A stretch of DNA of 6,669 bases from SOIA01 sp050116035 (GTDB lineage Bacteria; Acidobacteriota; Aminicenantia; Aminicenantales; Aminicenantaceae): positions 1 to 6,669 of the forward strand of contig JASFPJ010000184.1 of assembly GCA_050116035.1 (NCBI GenBank), given 5' to 3'. The translations under genes were made by a program, and so were the position numbers. Positions within the stretch are counted from its first letter, which is position 1. Each line of letters begins with the position of its first letter. The notes beneath the pieces are model-generated. The model was not told the origin of the DNA. It saw only the letters and a program-made list of their open reading frames with translations, and did no database searches. Of this stretch, positions 1 to 6,656 are shown piece after piece.

Positions 1-690
1 AACAGGAATTCCTGATATTCTGGCCATCCGTTGGGCGGCTTGGGGAAATGTAAATGCTTCCGGACCAGTCAAACGAAACCGCTTTCCTTTCAAATCGCTC
101 CGCAAGACTGCTTGAGCCGCGATCTCACCCACATCCTGAGAAGAAATACAGGGAATGGCCTTCGCCCCTCCGCCAGGGGCAATCATTTTGTCTTTCTTCA
201 AAAATGTAAAAAACAGTTCCATCGATGGAGCACAACCCAGAATGGTCCAGTTCAATTCCGAGCCGATAAGAGCTTTTTCTATTTCTATTTTTATTGCACC
301 AAACTTTTGCAATCTTAAATTCCTCAGAAAATTTTCTCTCATTTCGTAGCCAGAAAGGTAAACCACTCGAGCAATACCTGTACTTTTAGCTTTCTTGAGA
401 ATCATCAATACGGCGTCTCGTTCTATTCGCCGAATTTTTCTGATGAGCTTTGGATGGAAAGCAGAGATGCTGAGAATTATTGCTTTTGTTCCTTTTAACG
501 ATTCAATGACCGACTCTCTTCTTGTGATATCTCCCTCGATTATTTCAGGCTCATCCCCAAGAATCTTCTTTGCCCTGGCTTTATCCCGACTTAAAACCTT
601 AACATCTTCGCCCTTGCGAATCAGGCTGCGGACAATATACCTCCCGTAATATCCGGTCCCACCAAAAACGATAATTGGATTTCCTGTCAT
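1..690 (-). CDS. NmrA-type NAD(P)-binding (atypical SDR) protein, 3' end cut by window edge
   Basis: Reverse-strand translation from the ATG at 690 is open for 230 codons to base 1 with no stop, so the C-terminus lies outside the window. Residues 6-20 form a Rossmann beta-alpha unit with the dinucleotide motif GGTGYYG (residues 10-16). Further family marks are a GDI after the second strand (53-55), a 'VVYLSG' strand (109-114), a KxxxE pair in helix 134-138, 'NWTIL' (147-151) and the late 'DVGEIAAQAV' helix (186-195). This pattern is typical of NmrA-like, NAD(P)-binding atypical short-chain dehydrogenases of about 280-300 residues, so roughly 50-70 residues are missing. Such proteins bind NAD(P) as redox sensors or reduce small substrates; the substrate here is unknown. 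An alternative ATG sits two codons upstream at 696. An AGG lies 10 nt before the 690 ATG and 4 nt before the 696 ATG, so the choice is not settled. A well-spaced promoter immediately upstream suggests it is transcribed separately from the operon to its right. Confidence 0.88.
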   Translation of the reverse strand, partial: MTGNPIIVFGGTGYYGRYIVRSLIRKGEDVKVLSRDKARAKKILGDEPEIIEGDITRRESVIESLKGTKAIILSISAFHPKLIRKIRRIERDAVLMILKKAKSTGIARVVYLSGYEMRENFLRNLRLQKFGAIKIEIEKALIGSELNWTILGCAPSMELFFTFLKKDKMIAPGGGAKAIPCISSQDVGEIAAQAVLRSDLKGKRFRLTGPEAFTFPQAAQRMARISGIPV

Positions 691-722
691 ATCCATAATG
701 CCTGAAGAAGAAAAATGAAATT

Positions 723-751
723 ATTTTATCCGTACTTTCTTTTCATCTCAA
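723..751 (-). promoter_or_regulatory. Predicted sigma-70-type promoter of the NmrA-like gene
   Basis: On the minus strand, TTGAGA (746-751) is followed by a 17-base spacer and TAAAAT (723-728). Each hexamer matches the TTGACA/TATAAT consensus at 5 of 6 positions, and the spacing is optimal. Transcription would start near 716, giving a leader of about 20-26 nt before the ATGs at 696 or 690. The position fits well, but chance matches are commoner in AT-rich DNA. Confidence 0.6.
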
Positions 752-830
752 GGGGGAATATTTTTTTGAATGCAATATATGGGTTGAGATTTGAACAAAA
801 TAAAATAAATGAAATAAATTATTTAGCTAA
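752..830 (-). other. AT-rich spacer after the hydrolase-family gene
   Basis: This very AT-rich gap lies between the stop of the hydrolase-family gene and the promoter of the NmrA-like gene. It contains the short perfect palindrome TTAGCTAA (823-830) just after the stop, and T-rich runs on the transcribed strand. I see no GC-rich hairpin followed by a T-tract, so no convincing intrinsic terminator. Transcription of the upstream operon may end here weakly, end by Rho, or read through into the NmrA-like gene. Confidence 0.4.
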
Positions 831-1466
831 TTATAGATTTTCAATCACATAACGATGGTTACAGCAATCATGGCCCTGCATGAGAGTTTTATCTCGTATC
901 ATCTTCATTTTCGGATTGAACGCTCTAGCCACTGCATAGTCAGGAAAGCAGATACAGGCAAAACCAATATCCTCTGCCTTAGCGTCACGAAATGTCTTTG
1001 CCCAGAGACACTCTGTGACCTTAACCTCAAATGCTTTTTCTGTGTCTTCGGTAATCTCGAAAGTCAAAGAATTTTTAAAGGAAGGGGTTGGCCTTTTAAA
1101 TATTTCAGTGAACGCGGCTAGATCATTCTTGGGAATACTTTTAACGTAATTTTTTACCGGCTGGGATACGGAATCAGAGGCAGCCTCTTTTAACTTCTCG
1201 ATGAATTCTCTTCTACCATACTTTTCAGCAAGTGCATTCATGGTCGGGATGAACGTGTTCCCATAAGCAAACTGGAAGACCTGTTCCAATGTCATCCCTG
1301 AGGGGGACTGGAATTTATGTTTGACTTCCTGTCCTGGAGAATCCTGCTTGGCTGGAGTCAGAGCAAACATGTTATTGCATCCTAAGCCGAGCAATGAGCT
1401 GGCAGACAGCAATTTAATACAGAATTGCCGGCGACCAAGCATACTGACTGAATTCTTGATTAACAT
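831..1466 (-). CDS. L-2-amino-thiazoline-4-carboxylic acid hydrolase-family protein with Tat-like signal
   Basis: This 211-residue protein ends in the pattern typical of the ATC hydrolase family (Pfam L-2-amino-thiazoline-4-carboxylic acid hydrolase): TEC (151-153), a CxC at 171-173, 'FPD' (174-176), 'FNP' (183-185), R191, 'TLMQGHD' (194-200) and CC (201-202) followed by HRY (204-206). Characterised members open the thiazoline ring of ATC on the route to L-cysteine; most homologues, probably including this one, have no proven substrate. The N-terminus reads GRRQFCIK (11-18) followed by a hydrophobic stretch to about residue 30, which resembles a twin-arginine signal. C30 follows LGLG, an imperfect lipobox, so a lipoprotein is possible but doubtful. 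The start at 1466 is chosen because a near-perfect Shine-Dalgarno precedes it. A start at 1547 is also open but would overlap the exporter gene and bury the signal. The gene lies 49 bp behind the exporter and is likely in the same operon. Confidence 0.85.
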   Translation of the reverse strand: MLIKNSVSMLGRRQFCIKLLSASSLLGLGCNNMFALTPAKQDSPGQEVKHKFQSPSGMTLEQVFQFAYGNTFIPTMNALAEKYGRREFIEKLKEAASDSVSQPVKNYVKSIPKNDLAAFTEIFKRPTPSFKNSLTFEITEDTEKAFEVKVTECLWAKTFRDAKAEDIGFACICFPDYAVARAFNPKMKMIRDKTLMQGHDCCNHRYVIENL

Positions 1467-1471
1467 TTCAG

Positions 1472-1479
1472 ACCTCCTA
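1472..1479 (-). promoter_or_regulatory. Strong ribosome binding site of the hydrolase-family gene
   Basis: The minus strand reads TAGGAGGT, ending five bases before the ATG at 1466. It is a near-ideal Shine-Dalgarno sequence at near-ideal spacing. It decides the start at 1466 over the upstream in-frame ATG at 1547, and suggests efficient translation. Confidence 0.85.
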
Positions 1480-1515
1480 CACGCTTCTAGGTACGTATTT
1501 GAAAATGGAGAAGTT

Positions 1516-4371
1516 TTATGCTTTTTTCTTGCTGTTTTTTCTGTCAATGATGCCCAAGATCCCGGGCAAAACGATCGCCGTGGTCAAAAAGCAGGCTCCC
1601 ACACCCAAGAAGAGCGCTCCACCGAACATCCCAAATCCAGGCATAACGGAGAACATCAAGGATCCAAAAGCGAACATCGTGGTCAGTGAGGTTAAAAGTA
1701 TGGCTTTTCCCGTGCTGGAATAAACTGTTCGAATCCTGCCGTTGCCTTCAATCCTCCACCGATGCATGATATGCACGCCGTCATCGATGCCGATACCGAT
1801 GATCAAAGGAACACCCATAACAGTCATCATGGACAGCAGAATCCCGGTCAGGTTCATCAGGCCGACCATCCAGAACACGCCTAGAGCCAGAGGAATCATG
1901 GCGATCAGTGCGTACAAGGGTTTCCGAAAATCGATCCACAGCAGGACAAACACAACAGCCAGTGTCAACAAAGCGGCATTGCGTCCATCTCGTCCGAAAA
2001 TCTTGAGCAGAGAAACAAACAAAGGAGCCATCCCGGTGGCTTTTTCACTGACTCTTTCCACATCAGCTGCAAACCTGTTTAAAAATTCTCCATCATAGAT
2101 GCTTCCTGCCGGATAGACAGTGATCAGGAAGAGGTCCCTGGTTGTGTTGCTGTAACGGTCCAGAATCATCTCAGGGAGCTCTTCAAGCTTGATGGACTCT
2201 GTGGAACTCATCCTGATGACAGAATCTTTGAAGTAAGGCGCGAAGCTCTGCTGAAATCCGGACATTCCCCGGGCCGCCACTGGGATGTCCACATTCAACG
2301 ACCGCAATAGATTCTGAACGAGGCTTTCGGAATCCGGATCATCGGGATCACCCACGATCTCCTTACATTTATTGTCCACTTTGTCCTGTCCCCCGAGGAA
2401 GGCCATATCCTGCATCTCCATGATGTTCATCTCCAGCCGCTCAAGCTCTTCGATGAAAGTTGTCATTTCTTCCGGAAGCACAACGGGCTTGATGGAAGTT
2501 GACTGTACACTTTTTTTGACTTCGTTGACATGAGGGGTTCTCTTCTGCTGCTCCTCCTCAGAAGGGACAAAGACTGAAATATCATCCGTGACAGCCACTG
2601 AACCAAGGTCACGGTATTTTTTTGACAATTCGTAGGATTCATCGACACTATCGGCCAACACCAGGGCATAATCCATGCTCAAGTCGAACTTCTCCATGAT
2701 ATCATCCAGCAGAAGAATGGAAGGGACTTGCGGCTCCATGTTCCTGTAATCATAATCCCAACGGATGCTGACAGCCTGCCAGATCAGGAATGCACTCAAT
2801 GCCACCGAGATGAAGATCGTGAAGGCATACTTTCTGCTGAGCCATTCTCCCGCACGGCCCAAAAACTGGAAGGATATATCCCGATGGACAACTGGTTTGA
2901 CTCCCTTCTTCTTCTTGCGCCGCCATTCCCTGAAGCGTTCTCTCCAGACGAGCATGAACGGCAAACACACTAGAGTCGCCAGAAGAATCGCCACCAGTCC
3001 CGTCCCCATGACTAGACCCATCTCTTTCATACCCCTGGAAGAACTGATGACCAGAGCGTAAAAAGCACAGGCTGTGGTGAATGCACCCGTGACGATCCCT
3101 TTTCCGCTTTTCAAGAATGTCTTCTCCATGGCCGCGGCGATGGAATCTCCGGCTTCCCGATGTTCTGTGAAAACAGAAAAAATATGGATTGAAAAGTCGA
3201 CACCCAAACCAAGGATGATCACGGCCATCGTGGATGTCAACATATTGAGCTGACCGACCACGATGGCTGCACTTCCAAGGGCCCAGATCACACCCACTAT
3301 CAGGTTGACCAACGCAAAAAGCGGAGCCACCCACATCCTGAATGAAAACATCAGGAGCAGCAGAATGGCCACCAAAGCGATCAAGGTAGTGAACCCAAGG
3401 CTTTGCTCAGTGTAAACCTGTTCATCGTGCTCTTTGGGAATAGTCCCGCATAAGCCTGCCTCCACATCCGGATAGTCCTCCAGCAGATCATCCACCGCAG
3501 CTTGAGTCAGCTCGGTGCTGGACATGATGTAATGCCTATCCATTATAGTGAAAGCAGGAACGGCAGTCAGGATCAGGGCTGTTTTATCATAAGACAGGAA
3601 ATACGGCTCACCGAAGAGAAGCTTGTCTACAGCGATCCGGATTTCCTCTTCTGAGATTTCTTCTCCGTCCGCGGCTCTCTCCAGGACAAGAATCAGATTC
3701 TGGATGCCCTCCAGGAACGCCCAGGCGCCATCTTCTTTCTCCCTTGTGGAGATGGACTCTTCCTGACCGACATATTCTTTCTCCATCGAATCATTGTAAT
3801 TTTTGAGCAGGCCAATCAAATTGGGATCCATATAAACATCTTTCAAATTTTTCAAATCCTCTTCTTTGACCAGCATCAGCATGTGTTCTTTGAGAAAATC
3901 AACGTTCACTTTGTAATCCACACGTTGGAACAGTTTGAAATTCATCTGGGATCGAAGCTCTTGAATCTCAGTCCGAAGTTCCTCGATTTTCGACTCTTTG
4001 CCTCCTTTGGCCGCAAATTTTTCAATCTTGGCTTGAAGCTTATCGATTTCTTCCTGAAGTTCCTCATCCCGGCTTGAATCTCTCAATTCCAAAATCTTCG
4101 GAGCAATGACGTCGGCAAACTCTTTAATGCGCTGTTCCTCTCCTTCGACATAGATAATCAGATTCGTCGCCGTGGCAAATTCATCGATGATCCTGTTAAA
4201 CTGGATAACTTTGGGATCACGCTCGGGAAGAAGGTCCGAGGTTCGTGTGGTGACAGTGAGCTGACTGGCAAATCCCCCAAAAATTATAGTGAGGATGAGC
4301 ACAATCAACATCATTCTCCACGGATGAGCGGCGTGCCATTGTGCCAGCTTTTTCAGTATTTTTTCTCTCAT
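1516..4371 (-). CDS. RND-superfamily (MMPL/HpnN-like) inner-membrane exporter
   Basis: This 951-residue protein has the duplicated RND layout. Helix 1 (about 19-38) is followed by a periplasmic domain (39-326), helices 2-6 (about 327-475), a basic cytoplasmic loop (477-500, with RRKKKK), helix 7 (515-534), a second periplasmic domain (535-797) and helices 8-12 (about 798-941). The post-helix-1 motif TTRTSDLLPERDP (41-53) is typical of MMPL-type RND proteins. Helices 4 and 10 carry GLGVDFSIH (388-396) and GIGIDDGVH (859-867), whose acidic residues D392, D863 and D864 fit proton-coupled transport. Family members export lipids and other hydrophobic molecules, for example hopanoids by HpnN. The first periplasmic domain contains a predicted coiled coil, and the second a charged helical stretch near 604-655; these help explain the length, above the roughly 860-880 residues of HpnN-like proteins. 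AAGGAG (4379-4384) lies 7 nt before the ATG. The gene starts 25 bp after the barrel gene, so the two are almost certainly co-transcribed. The substrate is unknown. Confidence 0.95.
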   Translation of the reverse strand: MREKILKKLAQWHAAHPWRMMLIVLILTIIFGGFASQLTVTTRTSDLLPERDPKVIQFNRIIDEFATATNLIIYVEGEEQRIKEFADVIAPKILELRDSSRDEELQEEIDKLQAKIEKFAAKGGKESKIEELRTEIQELRSQMNFKLFQRVDYKVNVDFLKEHMLMLVKEEDLKNLKDVYMDPNLIGLLKNYNDSMEKEYVGQEESISTREKEDGAWAFLEGIQNLILVLERAADGEEISEEEIRIAVDKLLFGEPYFLSYDKTALILTAVPAFTIMDRHYIMSSTELTQAAVDDLLEDYPDVEAGLCGTIPKEHDEQVYTEQSLGFTTLIALVAILLLLMFSFRMWVAPLFALVNLIVGVIWALGSAAIVVGQLNMLTSTMAVIILGLGVDFSIHIFSVFTEHREAGDSIAAAMEKTFLKSGKGIVTGAFTTACAFYALVISSSRGMKEMGLVMGTGLVAILLATLVCLPFMLVWRERFREWRRKKKKGVKPVVHRDISFQFLGRAGEWLSRKYAFTIFISVALSAFLIWQAVSIRWDYDYRNMEPQVPSILLLDDIMEKFDLSMDYALVLADSVDESYELSKKYRDLGSVAVTDDISVFVPSEEEQQKRTPHVNEVKKSVQSTSIKPVVLPEEMTTFIEELERLEMNIMEMQDMAFLGGQDKVDNKCKEIVGDPDDPDSESLVQNLLRSLNVDIPVAARGMSGFQQSFAPYFKDSVIRMSSTESIKLEELPEMILDRYSNTTRDLFLITVYPAGSIYDGEFLNRFAADVERVSEKATGMAPLFVSLLKIFGRDGRNAALLTLAVVFVLLWIDFRKPLYALIAMIPLALGVFWMVGLMNLTGILLSMMTVMGVPLIIGIGIDDGVHIMHRWRIEGNGRIRTVYSSTGKAILLTSLTTMFAFGSLMFSVMPGFGMFGGALFLGVGACFLTTAIVLPGILGIIDRKNSKKKA
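3940..4095 (-). other. Predicted coiled-coil insert in the exporter's first periplasmic domain
   Basis: Residues about 93-144 of the exporter are almost wholly Glu, Lys, Arg, Gln, Asp, Leu and Ile, in a heptad-like pattern. The two halves, roughly 93-120 and 127-144, are separated by AAKGGKES (120-127), which looks like the turn of an antiparallel helical hairpin. The pattern is read by eye and no coiled-coil score was computed. It lies on the periplasmic side, where it could contact the LolA-like or barrel partner; that role is inference. Confidence 0.65.
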
Positions 4372-4396
4372 TGTCCTTCTCCTTTTCCTCGATCAG

Positions 4397-5587
4397 CTAA
4401 AAATAGACGCGAACTCTTATCAACCCCCCGTTTCCCATTTGTTTGGAAAAAACCTTTCCATCCGCACCAAAATTAAGATTCAGATAGGCAAAAATCTCCA
4501 CATTATCTGAGAAGCTATAATTCAGAGTCGGGACCAGAGCCATGCTTTTGTCTGAAAGGCTGTAAATCGTCGAGACTCCGACATTCATTAAATCAGTCGC
4601 TGGATGCTGGGCAAATATATAGACCTGGTCGCGAGTAATGGACTTCTGTTCCATTGCCAGGGAGCGCATCCAATCATTGAGGCTATACTGTGTGTAGTCG
4701 GTCTTGCCCAGGGTATTCCGGTAATACTCAATCATGAAGTATGTTTGAAAATTGAACGTGTAATCCACTCCTACGACAAGCTCATAGAAGTCTTCAGAAT
4801 TTTCCATCCAGTTATACGCGTATTCGGCCCAGATTCCCAATCCCAAAAGTTCACCCGCAGTGCTTGCGCCGAGCAGCTGCCGCTTTCCGGGAAGTTCCAG
4901 GAAAGACATGTTGACTGGATCAATCTGCGTGTAATCATGGAAACGCCAGACTTTTTCCACAGCAGTCAGTGCATAGTCAAAGTGGGAAATTCGTCCCTTA
5001 ATCTGCAACAATTTCGCAGAATTCTGCCAGTTGTCTTCAGGAGAAAAGAGTGCTGTGAATGTGTATGCAGAACCCAATGGCACGTCAAGCCGGATGGCAT
5101 TGTGACCTGGCTGCTCGTAGGTCGGGTCGAAGAGCTCTTTGATGTTAAAGACGTCGGTTGGATTCCAGACATAACCTGTTCCAAGAGAAATCTGCTGCTT
5201 CCCGGCTGTTAAGTCAAAGAGCTTAAAGGAAAGCTTTATGTAAGCGTTATCAAGAAAATGACGGTTTTCGAAGGGAAGCACATAAAAAGCCTCCATCCCC
5301 GGAGGAACCTCAGCCACGGCTTGAGCAGGCAGGAAATCCAGGATGTTCCATTGGGTTTTGCCGTGATAGGTGATGTAGTCAAAATTGGCGGCAAAAGTGA
5401 CCTTGCTCGATAAACTGGATTTTAAATCCACCCGCAGCTTGTTGGAATAAAGGAAGAGGAATTCATCCTGAATTTTCGCGCCGCTCGCTTGAGTCTCAAA
5501 ATAACCAAAGATGTCCACACCCTCTTGGGCCTGGAGAGAAGGCAACGAAATAAAAACGAATAATAAAAAAATGATACATTTTTTCAT
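4397..5587 (-). CDS. Outer-membrane beta-barrel protein of the exporter operon
   Basis: This 396-residue protein has a Sec signal peptide (MKK, then hydrophobic residues 4-18, with likely cleavage after LQA at 20). The rest alternates polar and hydrophobic or aromatic residues in short strands. It ends RVRVYF with a terminal Phe, as expected of a protein inserted by the BAM machinery. The segment GKQQISLGTGYVWNPTDVFN (129-148) followed by a Pro/Gly loop resembles the 'GRQ...WG...NPTD' segment of DUF1302-type and related porin-like barrels, so a distant relationship is likely but not proven. Its ATG overlaps the stop of the LolA-like gene in ATGA (5584-5587), suggesting translational coupling. 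Its own ribosome binding site is weak (AAAGGG, 10 nt upstream). Placed between a periplasmic carrier and an RND pump, it may be the outer-membrane acceptor or exit of the system. A simple diffusion porin is the alternative. Confidence 0.85.
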   Translation of the reverse strand: MKKCIIFLLFVFISLPSLQAQEGVDIFGYFETQASGAKIQDEFLFLYSNKLRVDLKSSLSSKVTFAANFDYITYHGKTQWNILDFLPAQAVAEVPPGMEAFYVLPFENRHFLDNAYIKLSFKLFDLTAGKQQISLGTGYVWNPTDVFNIKELFDPTYEQPGHNAIRLDVPLGSAYTFTALFSPEDNWQNSAKLLQIKGRISHFDYALTAVEKVWRFHDYTQIDPVNMSFLELPGKRQLLGASTAGELLGLGIWAEYAYNWMENSEDFYELVVGVDYTFNFQTYFMIEYYRNTLGKTDYTQYSLNDWMRSLAMEQKSITRDQVYIFAQHPATDLMNVGVSTIYSLSDKSMALVPTLNYSFSDNVEIFAYLNLNFGADGKVFSKQMGNGGLIRVRVYF

Positions 5588-6345
5588 TTTTTCAATTCCC
5601 TTTCGGTGAACATCTTGTCATCCAATTGGACATTAAATTTAACTTCCAAAAGCTCCATCTCTGTCTGTGTGTTGTCGTTTTTATTGTGCATCACCATCTT
5701 CATCGCTGTCGGGATACCGTCAATGACACGAATATCACTCTGAGTCAATCTTTTTTCATGATAATTGGGATCATCCTCATCATAGTAATCAATAACTATC
5801 GGTACGAAATTCTCCTTAATCACCCACATAATCATTCGCGAGTATGACATATCACTGTCTTGTTTGCGGGTGAGTTCCAGCTTGTAGCAGTCATATCCCT
5901 CCATCTTCTCATCCTTGAGTCTTTTTGAAGCAAAATCCTCGATAAAAGCATCACCACTTCCCATATCTTCATAGGAAAAATCACTCCCCTGCATTTTTTG
6001 TTTTTTTGCATGAGTAGCCAGCTTTCGGACGCGCTGCGTCCGGGGAAAGAACATCCAGATATCGTCCGCGTTGTTCAGCATTAAAATCGCCTGTCCTTTG
6101 ACGCGTGCGGGTTCCAGATAGCGCACAAGGGTTTTCTCTCCTTTATCCTTGCTCCACGACTCAGAGATAAAAGTGCGCTTTTGACCTGATGAAGTTGTTA
6201 TAGTCATCTTTGATTTCCCATAACTGGTATCGACGTTGAACAGGTCATTAACTTTCTGGATGATCTCTTCACCCGTGAGCTCCTGACTGAACAATCCTGG
6301 AGCCGCAAGCAGTACGATTAATCCTGTTATTAAAATTTTTCTCAT
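5584..6345 (-). CDS. LolA-like periplasmic outer-membrane lipoprotein-sorting protein
   Basis: This 253-residue protein has a Sec signal peptide (MRK, hydrophobic 4-18, likely cleavage near 20-21). The mature part fits the LolA-like family that includes Treponema TP0789. Marks are 'EEIIQKVNDL' (26-35), the strand pair around 'SKMTITT' (45-51), 'WMFFPRTQRVRKL' (97-109) and 'GSDFSYEDM' (120-128). Relatives adopt the half-barrel LolA/LolB fold with a hydrophobic cavity suited to acyl chains. Copies next to RND exporters are probably not the housekeeping LolA but carriers for the exporter's cargo; that is inference from context. The start at 6345 is chosen because GGAGGA precedes it at 5-nt spacing and it puts the signal peptide at the N-terminus. 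An in-frame ATG at 6435 would add 30 charged residues ahead of the signal. The stop overlaps the start of the barrel gene by four bases. Confidence 0.92.
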   Translation of the reverse strand: MRKILITGLIVLLAAPGLFSQELTGEEIIQKVNDLFNVDTSYGKSKMTITTSSGQKRTFISESWSKDKGEKTLVRYLEPARVKGQAILMLNNADDIWMFFPRTQRVRKLATHAKKQKMQGSDFSYEDMGSGDAFIEDFASKRLKDEKMEGYDCYKLELTRKQDSDMSYSRMIMWVIKENFVPIVIDYYDEDDPNYHEKRLTQSDIRVIDGIPTAMKMVMHNKNDNTQTEMELLEVKFNVQLDDKMFTERELKK

Positions 6346-6350
6346 TTGTT

Positions 6351-6356
6351 TCCTCC
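6351..6356 (-). promoter_or_regulatory. Ribosome binding site of the LolA-like gene
   Basis: The minus strand reads GGAGGA, five bases before the ATG at 6345. It supports that start over the in-frame ATG at 6435, which has no comparable site, and places the signal peptide at the true N-terminus. Confidence 0.8.
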
Positions 6357-6401
6357 AATCCTTCATCTTTTCTTTGACCAGCAGAGTATCTACTTGGTGA
6401 C

Positions 6402-6429
6402 AAAATACTTTATCATCATAATCTCTCAA
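6402..6429 (-). promoter_or_regulatory. Possible weak internal promoter before the LolA-like gene
   Basis: In the 95-bp gap after the small gene, the minus strand has TTGAGA (6424-6429), a 16-base spacer and TATTTT (6402-6407). The first hexamer matches consensus at 5 of 6 positions and the second at 4 of 6. It would start transcription about 50 nt before the LolA-like ATG. The gap is AT-rich, so a chance match is quite possible, and the genes may simply be read from a promoter outside the window. Confidence 0.25.
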
Positions 6430-6440
6430 TTTCATTATCT

Positions 6441-6656
6441 TTATTCATTGTCTTTCAGTTTATCAGACTCAACATGCTCCACCGAGAGAAGCACGAGATT
6501 CAGGTCACGGATTCGAGCGAGGAGCCCGTGTAAGGCCGCTTGGTCTGCCACCGGTCCTTTAAGAACAGTCACGTCTCCCTCATAGTTCATCTCCATGTCC
6601 TCAAACCAGTCTGCCCATTTTTTATCCAGACATCCCTCTACTTTAATCGTGTACAT
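6441..6656 (-). CDS. Small conserved-type cytoplasmic protein, function unknown
   Basis: This 71-residue protein starts MYTIKVEGCLDKKW and has no signal peptide or membrane segment. It resembles a widespread family of short hypothetical proteins, recognised from memory, with an N-terminal strand 'Y-I-V-G-LD--W--WF' (2-18), a central 'TVLKGPVADQAALHGLL' (30-46) and a final 'ARIRDLNLVLLSVEHVE' (47-63). The layout suggests a compact alpha/beta fold, but no activity is known to me. The ATG at 6656 is chosen because the sequence matches the family's usual beginning. A TTG lies one codon upstream at 6659, and the frame stays open to the window edge. I see no clear Shine-Dalgarno in the few upstream bases, so the true start could lie outside. 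It precedes the LolA-like gene by 95 bp on the same strand and may head the operon. Confidence 0.7.
   Translation of the reverse strand: MYTIKVEGCLDKKWADWFEDMEMNYEGDVTVLKGPVADQAALHGLLARIRDLNLVLLSVEHVESDKLKDNE

Noticed and set aside
31..649. Plus-strand open frames at the left end of the window
   Set aside because: They are antisense to the NmrA-like gene, whose 230-codon frame carries a clear dinucleotide-binding motif and runs off the edge.
781..830. AT-only inverted repeats after the hydrolase-family gene as an intrinsic terminator
   Set aside because: The stems contain almost no G or C and the loops are too short, so stability would be poor. Such matches are expected by chance in AT-rich spacer.
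1467..1547. Longer start for the hydrolase-family gene at 1547
   Set aside because: It would overlap the end of the exporter gene and bury the twin-arginine-like signal 27 residues inside. The strong Shine-Dalgarno before 1466 fits the shorter form.
1555..1570. GCCC...GGGC inverted repeat near the end of the exporter gene as a terminator
   Set aside because: It lies within the coding sequence, the stem is only four pairs, and no T-tract follows directly.
2750..3334. A 194-codon minus-strand open frame overlapping the exporter gene in another frame
   Set aside because: The residue make-up (rich in Gly, His, Arg, Ser, Cys) is what a shifted frame of a membrane-protein gene gives, and the exporter frame is continuous and family-like across it.
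4604..5212. A 202-codon plus-strand open frame inside the barrel gene
   Set aside because: It lies wholly antisense to a gene with a signal peptide and barrel pattern. Its translation shows no recognisable domain or credible start site.
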